Below the pieces are notes generated by a model, which ran no database searches, was not told where the DNA came from, and saw only the letters and a list, made by a program, of their open reading frames with translations. Shown one piece after another: positions 16,150 through 23,723 of a DNA stretch of 42,359 bases. A program made the translations under genes and the position numbers. The first letter of the stretch is position 1. Each line of letters opens with the position of its first letter. Origin of the DNA: Ruminiclostridium sp. (GTDB lineage: Bacteria; Bacillota; Clostridia; Oscillospirales; Ruminococcaceae); contig JAIKZF010000109.1 in assembly GCA_024682455.1 (NCBI GenBank), positions 1-42,359 of the forward strand. The letters are read 5' to 3'.

Positions 16150-18144
16150 TCAGCTTACGTCGAGATCGTCGAGGTACTTGCTGCCGTACTCGGCGATATA
16201 GTCTTTTCTGCCCTGCAAATTGTCGCCCAGCAGCAGGTCGAACATCTCCTGCGTCGACTGCACGTCCGAGGGCAGCACCTTTATAAGCCTGCGGGTATCG
16301 GGGTTCATCGTGGTCAGCGACATCATCTCCGGCTCGTTCTCGCCGAGACCCTTCGAGCGCTGTATGGTGTATTTCTTCCCGCCTATCTCGCCGAGTATGC
16401 GGGTCTTTTCCGGCTCGGTGTAGGCAAAATACGTTTTGTCGTTCGTGTTTATCTCATAGAGCGGGGACTCGGCGATATACACATAGCCCTCGCGTATCAG
16501 AGTGGGCGTGAGACGGTAGAGCATCGTAAGCACCAGAGTGCGTATCTGGAAGCCGTCCACGTCGGCATCGGTGCAGATGACCACCTTGTTCCAGCGCAGA
16601 TTGTCAAGGCTGAAGCTCGACAGATCCTTGTTCGCCTTCGAGGTCACCTCTACCCCGCAGCCCAGCACGCGCAGAAGGTCTGTGATTATCTCGGACTTGA
16701 ATATCTTGTCATAGCCGGCTTTCAGGCAGTTGAGTATCTTTCCGCGTATGGGCATGACAGCCTGATACTCGGCGTCGCGCGCGAGCTTTACCGAGCCCAG
16801 CGCCGAGTCGCCCTCCACAATGTATATCTCGCGCTTCGATACGTCCTTGCTGCGGCAGTCAACGAACTTTTCCACACGGTTCGAGAGGTCGAGCGTACCG
16901 GTGAGCTTCTTCTTCGTGCCTGCGCGTATCTTGTCGGCGCTTTCGCGGGCGCGCTTGTTTATCATCACCTGCTCGCATATTTTCAGAGCCTCGTCGGGGT
17001 TTTCGAGGAACCACACCTCAAGACAATGCTTAAGCCAGTCACGCATGGCCTCATATATGAACTTGTTCGTTATCGACTTTTTTGTCTGGTTCTCATAGCT
17101 GGTCTGGGTCGAGAAGTTGGAGGATATGAACACGAGACATTCCTCGATATCGCTGAACTTTACCGAGCTCTCGCCCTTGTTGTACTTGTTGTTCGCTTTC
17201 AGCCAGCCGTCTATCTGCGAGGTAAGCGCCTGCTGCATAGCCTTGTCGGGGCTTCCGCCGTGCTCCAGCCATGAGGAGTTGTGATAGTGCTCGATGAGTT
17301 TGACCTTGTTGGAGAAGGCGATAGCCGCATGGAGCTTCACCTTGTACTCGTCCTTGTCCTCGCGGTCCCTGCCCTGCCGCTGAGCCGACCAGTCCTGCGG
17401 AGTGCCTATCGCGGTATCGCCGACTATCTCGTTCAGATAGTCAGTTATGCCGTGCTCATAGCAGTATTCCTTCTCATCGAAGGTACCGTCCTCATTCTCC
17501 GAGCGGTATATGAACACAAGTCCGTCGTTTACTATAGACTGGCGTCGCAGGATATCGTCGAGATAGTCGTCGCCGATGTCGATATCCGTGAACACGTCCA
17601 GATCGGGCTTCCAGCGTATCACCGTGCCGCTCTGTCCGGAGCTGCGGGTGCGAATAAAGCCCTTTTCCTCCTTGTCCGCCGTAACGTTGAAGCCCTTCTC
17701 GAAGCGCAGCGAATAATGCCATGTGCCGTTGTCAGCCTCGACGTTCATATACTCGGCGGCGAACTGGGTAGCGCACAGTCCGAGACCGTTGAGACCCAGC
17801 GCGAAGGAATAATTGTCGCCCGAATTGTTGTCGTACTTGCCGCCCGCATAGAGCGTGCAGAACGCCAGCTCCCAGTTGTACTTGTCCTCGTTCTTGTTGA
17901 AGTCTATCGGGATACCGCGCCCCTCGTCCGACACCTCCAGCGACATATCGGCGTAGCGGGTTATCACTATCTTCTTTCCGTAGCCTTCTCTCGCCTCGTC
18001 AATCGAGTTCGAGAGTATCTCGAATACCGAGTGCCGGCAGCCCTCGATACCGTCCGAGCCGAATATAACCGCCGGGCGCAGACGCACCTGATCGGGTCCT
18101 TTCAGCGATTTCAGACTGTTGTCGTCGTAATTCTTCTTTGCCAT
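16150..18144 (-). CDS. Divergent type IIA topoisomerase subunit B (ParE-like)
   Basis: 664 aa. ATPase and TOPRIM subunit. The GHKL ATPase domain (about 1-230) keeps Glu42 and Asn46 in FEILSNSIDEA, and Asp73 in SDEGRGIPI, but the ATP-lid segment reads ALGLNGLGLCAT rather than the usual SGGLHGVGAS form. The transducer (about 240-400) is followed by a TOPRIM domain with VEGDSALGSVK (Glu444; the canonical GDSAGG has Leu for the first Gly) and CTDADVDG (Asp526, Asp528), then RSKGLGE. All catalytic acids are kept, so it should be active. GGGGAG precedes the ATG. It pairs with the ParC-like subunit downstream. Confidence 0.85.
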   Translation of the reverse strand: MAKKNYDDNSLKSLKGPDQVRLRPAVIFGSDGIEGCRHSVFEILSNSIDEAREGYGKKIVITRYADMSLEVSDEGRGIPIDFNKNEDKYNWELAFCTLYAGGKYDNNSGDNYSFALGLNGLGLCATQFAAEYMNVEADNGTWHYSLRFEKGFNVTADKEEKGFIRTRSSGQSGTVIRWKPDLDVFTDIDIGDDYLDDILRRQSIVNDGLVFIYRSENEDGTFDEKEYCYEHGITDYLNEIVGDTAIGTPQDWSAQRQGRDREDKDEYKVKLHAAIAFSNKVKLIEHYHNSSWLEHGGSPDKAMQQALTSQIDGWLKANNKYNKGESSVKFSDIEECLVFISSNFSTQTSYENQTKKSITNKFIYEAMRDWLKHCLEVWFLENPDEALKICEQVMINKRARESADKIRAGTKKKLTGTLDLSNRVEKFVDCRSKDVSKREIYIVEGDSALGSVKLARDAEYQAVMPIRGKILNCLKAGYDKIFKSEIITDLLRVLGCGVEVTSKANKDLSSFSLDNLRWNKVVICTDADVDGFQIRTLVLTMLYRLTPTLIREGYVYIAESPLYEINTNDKTYFAYTEPEKTRILGEIGGKKYTIQRSKGLGENEPEMMSLTTMNPDTRRLIKVLPSDVQSTQEMFDLLLGDNLQGRKDYIAEYGSKYLDDLDVS

Positions 18145-18205
18145 TTTATCTCCCCATTGCTTATTTTTCGGCGATCATTTGCCCTTTCAGAAAACATACC
18201 CAAAT

Positions 18206-18234
18206 ATTATAGCACATTTTTACGGAAAAAACAA
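18206..18234 (-). promoter_or_regulatory. Promoter of the ParE/ParC-like operon (extended -10)
   Basis: On the - strand TTGTTT (18234-18229) and TATAAT (18211-18206), 17-bp spacing, with TGC before the -10 (extended -10). It shares the 14-mer TGTGCTATAATATT with the divergent ruvC promoter. Confidence 0.7.
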
Positions 18235-18342
18235 GACCGAATACGGGACATTTTTTTCAGCCCGGAAAAACGCGTCCTATCCGCAGATAATACGTAAAAA
18301 CATAGTTCATAATAGTATTGAGTAGATTTTAACAAAAAAGTC

Positions 18343-18371
18343 TTGCATTTATTGGTAAAGTGTGCTATAAT
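18343..18371 (+). promoter_or_regulatory. Promoter of the ruvC operon (extended -10)
   Basis: TTGCAT (18343-18348) and TATAAT (18366-18371) are 17 bp apart, with TGC just before the -10. The predicted start is near 18378, giving a leader of about 47 nt. No LexA-type operator is apparent. Confidence 0.8.
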
Positions 18372-18424
18372 ATTATGGTATATACTATCAAGAGGGCAGT
18401 TTTAAGCTCGGAAAGCGTGATCTT

Positions 18425-18916
18425 ATGCGGATAATCGGCATCGACCCGGGCTACGCTATCGTGGGGTTCGGGGTGCTTGACTATGACAGGCCGAAATTTG
18501 AGGTCGTAGACTACGGCGCGATAACCACCGACGCGGAGACCGAGTTCAACACTCGGCTCATGGAGATATACAACGATACCTGCCAGATATTCGACCTATA
18601 CGAGCCGGAGTTCATGGCGATAGAAAAGCTCTACTTCACCACGAACCAGAAAACCGCGATTGCTGTCGCCGAAGCCCGCGGCATCGTCCTGCTCGCGGCA
18701 AGGCAGAGGAACATTGAGATATTCGAGTACACGCCGCTGCAGGTCAAGAATTCGATTACCGGCTACGGCAAGGCTGTCAAGAAGCAGGTACAGGAGCTTA
18801 CAAAGAACATACTCAAGCTCCCGGAGATACCAAAGCCCGACGATACCGCCGACGCGCTCGCTATCGCGGTCTGTCACGCGCATACATATAACTCGCAGCT
18901 GAACAGATACAAATGA
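18425..18916 (+). CDS. ruvC: Holliday junction resolvase RuvC
   Basis: 163 aa. Nicks Holliday junctions symmetrically together with RuvAB. RNase H-fold active-site acids are visible: Asp7 (GIDPGYAIVGFG), Glu67 (MAIEKLYF), Asp140 and Asp143 (PDDTADALAIA). Other family marks are FTTNQKTAIAVAEARG and TPLQVKNSITGYGKAVKKQV. The ribosome binding site is weak (GGAAAG, about 9-10 nt upstream of the ATG). First gene of ruvC-ruvA-ruvB-glmM. Confidence 0.97.
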   Translation: MRIIGIDPGYAIVGFGVLDYDRPKFEVVDYGAITTDAETEFNTRLMEIYNDTCQIFDLYEPEFMAIEKLYFTTNQKTAIAVAEARGIVLLAARQRNIEIFEYTPLQVKNSITGYGKAVKKQVQELTKNILKLPEIPKPDDTADALAIAVCHAHTYNSQLNRYK

Positions 18917-18976
18917 AGGCCGCGTTGTCACAAATAACGATAAACGCATAGAATAACAGGAAAAGGAAAGAAAGCC

Positions 18977-19585
18977 ATGATATACAGCTTACGCGGAAAG
19001 CTCACGCATAAAACAAACGACCTCGCGGTGGTGGAGTGCTCCGGAGTGGGGTTCGCCTGCCGGACTACCTCCTACACGCTCTCGCCGCTCAAAGTCGGAG
19101 AAGAAGTGTTCCTGCTCACATACATGAACGTCCGGGAGGACGCTATCGAACTGTTCGGGTTCGGTGAGGCGGCGGAGCTCAACTGCTTCAAGCTGCTGCT
19201 CTCCGTCAACGGCGTGGGTCCCAAGGCGGCTCTTGCCATACTGTCAGTGCTGTCGCCGCAGGGATTCGCTCTGTGCGTAGCGCAGGGTGACAGCAAACTG
19301 CTGACCAGAGCTCCGGGCGTCGGAAAGAAGATCGCGGACCGCATTATCCTCGAACTCAAGGAAAAGATGACCGACCGCATAGGCGAGATATCCTCGGACA
19401 CCTACGCCGAGCTCTCAAAGCCTGCGGCTCCCGTGGGAGGCAGCGCTGCCGAAGCCATGACCGCGCTGACGGCACTCGGCTTCACAGGGGCTCAGGCGCA
19501 GAAGGCGCTCGCGGGGCTCGACGCTTCCCTCCCCGTCTCCGAGCTCGTCAAGGAAGCTCTGAAAAAGATCGGAAGCATAAAATAA
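18977..19585 (+). CDS. ruvA: Holliday junction branch migration protein RuvA
   Basis: 202 aa. Binds four-way junctions as a tetramer and loads RuvB. An N-terminal OB domain (1-62, YLTYMNVREDAIELFGF-like block) is followed by two helix-hairpin-helix motifs (LLLSVNGVGPKAALAIL and APGVGKKIADRIILELK) and a C-terminal domain III (about 150-202, ALTALGFTGAQAQKAL) that contacts RuvB. AAGGAAAG precedes the ATG. It lies 60 nt after ruvC. Confidence 0.97.
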   Translation: MIYSLRGKLTHKTNDLAVVECSGVGFACRTTSYTLSPLKVGEEVFLLTYMNVREDAIELFGFGEAAELNCFKLLLSVNGVGPKAALAILSVLSPQGFALCVAQGDSKLLTRAPGVGKKIADRIILELKEKMTDRIGEISSDTYAELSKPAAPVGGSAAEAMTALTALGFTGAQAQKALAGLDASLPVSELVKEALKKIGSIK

Positions 19586-19621
19586 CGCAGAACGCGGAAC
19601 GCATTGCCGGAAGTGAGAAAT

Positions 19622-20698
19622 ATGATAGAAACGAACAAAAACAGCGAAATATCGAAGCAGCAGCGTATCACCGAGCCGGAGCTCATGCCGGAGGATACGG
19701 ATATAGAGTTCAGCCTGCGCCCCAAACGTCTCAGCGAATACATCGGGCAGGATAAGGTCAAGGAGAATATGTCCGTGTTCATCGAGGCGGCAAAGGCTCG
19801 CGGCGAGAGCCTCGACCACGTTCTGCTGTACGGACCTCCCGGGCTCGGGAAGACCACGCTGGCGCGAATAATCGCGAACGAAATGGGCGTGGGGATAAGC
19901 ATAACCTCGGGGCCGGCGATAGAAAAGCCCGGAGACCTCGCCTCGATACTCACGAACCTCAAGGACGGCGACGTTCTGTTCATCGACGAGATACACCGTA
20001 TGTCAAGGCAGGTCGAGGAGATACTCTACCCCGCGATGGAGGACAACGTTCTCGACATCATCATAGGCAAGGGTCCCGCGGCACAGTCCATACGCATAGA
20101 CCTGCCGAAGTTCACGCTGGTCGGCGCGACCACACGCGCAGGACAGCTCACCGGGCCGCTGCGCGACCGCTTCGGCGTTATACAGAGGCTGGAGCTCTAC
20201 ACCGAGGATCAGCTCTGCGATATCATAATGCGCTCGTCCGTGATACTCTCGATACCCGCCGACAAGGACGGTGCACGTGAGCTCGCGAAGCGCTCCAGAG
20301 GCACCCCGCGTATTGCGAACCGCCTGCTCAAGCGCGTGCGGGACTTCGCGGAGGTAATGGGAACGGGCAGGATAACAAAGGACATGGCGGATATCGCGCT
20401 GGACAGACTGGAGATCGACAAGCTGGGTCTCGACAGCCTCGACAGACGTATGCTGACCATGATAATCAAGGGCTACAACGGAGGCCCCGTCGGGCTGGAC
20501 ACCCTTGCCTCGGCGCTGGGCGAGGAATCGGTCACGCTGGAGGACGTGTGCGAGCCGTTCCTCATGCAGCTCGGTTTCATAGCGAGAACTCCCCGCGGCA
20601 GGACTGCCACGGCACTCGCTTACAGGCACCTCGGCTTGGAGACTCCGGGTTCAGGACAGCCGGGCTACGAACAATTGAAAATTGGAGAGGATAACTGA
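19622..20698 (+). CDS. ruvB: Holliday junction branch migration ATPase RuvB
   Basis: 358 aa. AAA+ motor of branch migration. Walker A GPPGLGKT is at residues 71-78, Walker B FIDEIHRM has Asp122-Glu123, and sensor/arginine-finger blocks ([15 protein letters not shown]) and the C-terminal winged helix ([13 protein letters not shown]) follow. The ATG at 19622 is chosen because it follows GGAAGTGAG; a TTG at 19604 in the same frame lacks support. It ends one base before the glmM start. Confidence 0.97.
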   Translation: MIETNKNSEISKQQRITEPELMPEDTDIEFSLRPKRLSEYIGQDKVKENMSVFIEAAKARGESLDHVLLYGPPGLGKTTLARIIANEMGVGISITSGPAIEKPGDLASILTNLKDGDVLFIDEIHRMSRQVEEILYPAMEDNVLDIIIGKGPAAQSIRIDLPKFTLVGATTRAGQLTGPLRDRFGVIQRLELYTEDQLCDIIMRSSVILSIPADKDGARELAKRSRGTPRIANRLLKRVRDFAEVMGTGRITKDMADIALDRLEIDKLGLDSLDRRMLTMIIKGYNGGPVGLDTLASALGEESVTLEDVCEPFLMQLGFIARTPRGRTATALAYRHLGLETPGSGQPGYEQLKIGEDN

Positions 20699-20699
20699 T

Positions 20700-22067
20700 A
20701 TGGGCAGATTATTCGGAACTGACGGCGCAAGAGGCGTCGCGATAACGGAGCTCACCTGCGAGCTCGCGATGAACATAGGCAGAGCGGCTGCTATCGTGCT
20801 GACAAAACACAAGCCCGCCGGCGAAAGAGCAAAGCTCGTCATAGGCAAGGATACCCGCATTTCCTCGGATATACTGGAGGCTGCGCTTGCCGCGGGGATA
20901 ATGTCCGTGGGCGCTGACGCCGTGCAGCTCGGCATTGTGCCGACTCCCGCGGTCGCGTATCTCGTTAAGGAGCAGAACGCCGACGCGGGCGTGATGATAT
21001 CCGCTTCGCACAACAGCGTAGAGTACAACGGCATAAAGCTGTTCGCGGGAACGGGCTTCAAGCTGCCCGACGACGTCGAGAACGAGATAGAAGCTCTAAT
21101 CCTCGACACACCCGAAAAGATCACGCAGAAGAGCGGCACCGAAGTCGGAAGGCTCTCCGTGCTGGAGGACGCCGCCGAAAGATACATCAGCCACGTCGCT
21201 GACTGCGCGGATATAGGAAAAGAGCGGAAAAAGCGCCTTAAGGTGATGATAGACTGCGCGAACGGAAGCGCCTCAAAGACCGCGGGCTCGCTTTTCAACC
21301 GGCTGTACTGCCTTGATTTCGTGGTCGTGAACGCGATGTTCGACGGCACGAACATCAACGATAACTGCGGCTCCACACACATCGACAGGCTCGCGGAAAG
21401 AGTGGTCGAGGGCGGGTATGACCTCGGTATAGCGTTCGACGGCGACGCGGACAGATGCCTCGCTGTGGACGAGAAGGGTCACATCGTGGACGGCGACAGG
21501 CTGATAGCGATAATATCCTCCGGTATGAAGGAAGCCGGGACTCTGAAAAAGGACACCGCCGTCGTGACGGTCATGAGCAACCTCGGGTTCCATACATATA
21601 TGAAGGAGCACGGCATAAACACCGTCTGCACCGCCGTAGGAGACAGATATGTGCTTGAAGAGATGCTGAAAAGCGGCTACAACATCGGCGGCGAGCAGTC
21701 CGGACATATCATATTCCTCGACCACGCGTCCACCGGCGACGGACAGCTCACGGCGGTGAAGCTGATATCGCTGCTTACACATTCCGACAGGACGCTGTCC
21801 TCGTACAACGAGGAATTCGCGGATTACCCGCAGCTCCTCGTCAACGTGAAGATAAGCGCGGACAAGAAAGGTCTGTGGGATAAGAACGAGGCTATACTCG
21901 CCTCGATAAAGGAAGCAGAGGAGATACTCGGCGCGGACGGACGCGTGCTTGTGCGCGAGAGCGGAACCGAGCCCCTTGTGCGCGTGATGATCGAGGGCAA
22001 GGACGCTGCTCTGGTAGAAAAGTACACAAACAAAATAGCGGATACTGTGAAAAAGGAGTTCGCTTAA
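20700..22067 (+). CDS. glmM: Phosphoglucosamine mutase
   Basis: 455 aa. Converts glucosamine 6-phosphate to glucosamine 1-phosphate on the way to UDP-GlcNAc for the cell wall. The phosphorylated Ser103 lies in MISASHNSVEYNG; the metal loop is FDGDADRC; the sugar loop GEQSGH and the phosphate loop ESGTEPLVRVM are present, and the N-terminus GRLFGTDGARG is typical of GlmM. The start at 20700 follows GGAGAGG at 20684-20690 and is one base after the ruvB stop. The stop overlaps the next start as TAATG. Confidence 0.96.
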   Translation: MGRLFGTDGARGVAITELTCELAMNIGRAAAIVLTKHKPAGERAKLVIGKDTRISSDILEAALAAGIMSVGADAVQLGIVPTPAVAYLVKEQNADAGVMISASHNSVEYNGIKLFAGTGFKLPDDVENEIEALILDTPEKITQKSGTEVGRLSVLEDAAERYISHVADCADIGKERKKRLKVMIDCANGSASKTAGSLFNRLYCLDFVVVNAMFDGTNINDNCGSTHIDRLAERVVEGGYDLGIAFDGDADRCLAVDEKGHIVDGDRLIAIISSGMKEAGTLKKDTAVVTVMSNLGFHTYMKEHGINTVCTAVGDRYVLEEMLKSGYNIGGEQSGHIIFLDHASTGDGQLTAVKLISLLTHSDRTLSSYNEEFADYPQLLVNVKISADKKGLWDKNEAILASIKEAEEILGADGRVLVRESGTEPLVRVMIEGKDAALVEKYTNKIADTVKKEFA

Positions 22068-22408
22068 TGGCAAAGATACAGCAGGAACTTTACGGTAACT
22101 TCGACATGATACTGAACGCTCTGACCAACGCCGTAATGGGCGGGAGCATGAGCGCGACGCTGGAGGATTCGTCGGACTTCTACGACCGCGACTCGCGGTG
22201 CTCGGTGAGAGTTTTCGAGAGGTACAGCTATTGGGGGAAGAACAGAGTTTCGCTCTCCCTCACGCTTTACGAAACGAGCGGTCATGTGTTCATAAGCGCC
22301 ATAACCTCGGGCGGCAGTCAGGCTCTGTTCTTCAAGATAAACACGTTCGGTGAAAAGGCGTTCCTCGACACTATACGCGATACCATAAACGCTTTTTCGT
22401 ACAGATAA
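22067..22408 (+). CDS. Small conserved protein, DUF6054-like
   Basis: 113 aa with no signal peptide or membrane segment. The pattern (short N-terminal helix, GGSMSATLEDSSDF, CSVRVFERYS, NRVSLSLTL, FISAITSGGSQALFFKINT) matches what I recall of DUF6054 proteins of Clostridia, whose function is unknown. Its ATG overlaps the glmM stop by one base (TAATG), so it is translated by coupling to glmM. Confidence 0.7.
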   Translation: MAKIQQELYGNFDMILNALTNAVMGGSMSATLEDSSDFYDRDSRCSVRVFERYSYWGKNRVSLSLTLYETSGHVFISAITSGGSQALFFKINTFGEKAFLDTIRDTINAFSYR

Positions 22409-22429
22409 TGACAGAAAGGAGACGGCACC

Positions 22430-22762
22430 GTGAGCGACAACTACGGCTTTGACTTCAACAATGACGGCAAGGTGAGCTTCGAGGAAAGCCACCTCACATA
22501 TCATATCGAGCGTGAGACTGCCCGCAGCAACAGCCTTTCCGATTCGATAAGAAAGAGCACTGTCAGCGACGATATCCGTAGAATGCGCGAAAGTGAAAAA
22601 GATACCGGCGACAATTCCGACGATACCGGCAGCAAGAAGACTTCCGACGATAAAAAAAACGTGGTATTCGGCTTTTTTCTGCTCTTTTTTATGGTATTGG
22701 GCTTAATATACGGCATATATATGATATCCGTTTTTATAGGCGGCGCCATGAAATATTTTTAA
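22430..22762 (+). CDS. Small membrane protein with an EF-hand-like N-terminus
   Basis: 110 aa from a GTG start at 22430 preceded by AAAGGAGA. Residues 8-19 (DFNNDGKVSFEE) have the spacing of a Ca2+-binding EF-hand loop: acids or oxygen donors at positions 1, 3, 5, 9 and 12. A charged, Ser/Asp-rich linker (about 25-75) leads to one C-terminal transmembrane helix (about 77-105, VVFGFFLLFFMVLGLIYG). The likely topology is a tail-anchored protein with the metal-binding loop in the cytoplasm. Family unknown. Confidence 0.7.
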   Translation: MSDNYGFDFNNDGKVSFEESHLTYHIERETARSNSLSDSIRKSTVSDDIRRMRESEKDTGDNSDDTGSKKTSDDKKNVVFGFFLLFFMVLGLIYGIYMISVFIGGAMKYF

Positions 22763-22825
22763 TAGTCTTCACAGCGCATGCGAGAAGACCTCAACGTGCC
22801 TATGGATCCGATAAAGGGATAAGAT

Positions 22826-23692
22826 ATGAGAATTGCAGACAACTGGAAAGATTACAGACTTATAGATACCTCGGGCGGCGACAGGCTGGAAAAATGGGGA
22901 GATGTGACCCTTATCCGCCCCGACCCGCAGGTGATATGGAAAAACCCCTCCCCCGCCCCGGAATGGGACAGCGCCGGCGCGGTGTACAACCGCTCGTCGA
23001 GCGGCGGCGGGAGCTGGTCATATAACAGGAAGCTCCCCGAGAGCTGGAACATTCGCTACGGCGGGCTCACGTTCCTTGTGAAGCCCACGGGCTTCAAGCA
23101 CACGGGGCTGTTCCCCGAGCAGGCGGTCAACTGGGAGCTATGCGACAGGCTGATACGCGGCGCCGGCAGGGAGATCAGCGTTCTGAACCTGTTCGCCTAT
23201 ACCGGCGGAGCCACGCTCGCCTGCGCAAAGGCGGGAGCTAAGGTCTGCCACCTCGACGCGGTGAAGAACATGGTCGAGTGGGGCAAGGAGAACGCGCGGC
23301 TCTCGGGGCTCGCGGACAGGCCGATACGGTGGATAACCGACGACGCGATGAAGTTCCTCGGGCGCGAGATACGCCGCGGGAACCGCTACGACGGCATTAT
23401 CCTCGACCCGCCGAGCTACGGGCGCGGCACGAACGGCGAGCTCTGGAAGCTCGAGGACTGCATATACGAGCTCATGGAGCGCTGCACCGAGGTGCTTTCG
23501 GACAAGCCGCTGTTCCTGCTGCTCAACAGCTACACCACGGGACTTTCGCCGTCAGTTATGGCTTATCTGCTGAAAATGACGGTCAGACAGAGATTTACCG
23601 CGGACGTGAGCGCCGAGGAGATAGGGCTGCCCGTCGAACGAACGGGAATGGCGATACCCTGCGGGAACACTGCGATAGCGCTGTTTGAATAA
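22826..23692 (+). CDS. Class I SAM-dependent methyltransferase (RlmI/RlmK-like catalytic domain)
   Basis: 288 aa. The SAM-binding Rossmann motif is LNLFAYTGGATLACAKAGA, followed by an acidic loop (CHLDAVKNMVEW) and the catalytic-type IILDPPSYGRG motif (DPPSY, as in rRNA m5C/m2G methyltransferases of the RlmI/RlmL family). It lacks the N-terminal PUA domain of RlmI and has a short beta-rich N-terminus instead. The probable substrate is rRNA, but the exact base cannot be told. A candidate ribosome binding site AAGGGATAAG precedes the ATG. Confidence 0.85.
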   Translation: MRIADNWKDYRLIDTSGGDRLEKWGDVTLIRPDPQVIWKNPSPAPEWDSAGAVYNRSSSGGGSWSYNRKLPESWNIRYGGLTFLVKPTGFKHTGLFPEQAVNWELCDRLIRGAGREISVLNLFAYTGGATLACAKAGAKVCHLDAVKNMVEWGKENARLSGLADRPIRWITDDAMKFLGREIRRGNRYDGIILDPPSYGRGTNGELWKLEDCIYELMERCTEVLSDKPLFLLLNSYTTGLSPSVMAYLLKMTVRQRFTADVSAEEIGLPVERTGMAIPCGNTAIALFE

Positions 23693-23723
23693 ATAATAAA
23701 TCTCATACAGAAGAACAAAAGAA

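Noticed and set aside
22776-22820. A 14-codon open frame (MREDLNVPMDPIKG) before the methyltransferase gene
   Set aside because: Too short to judge, with no clear ribosome binding site, so not listed as a gene.
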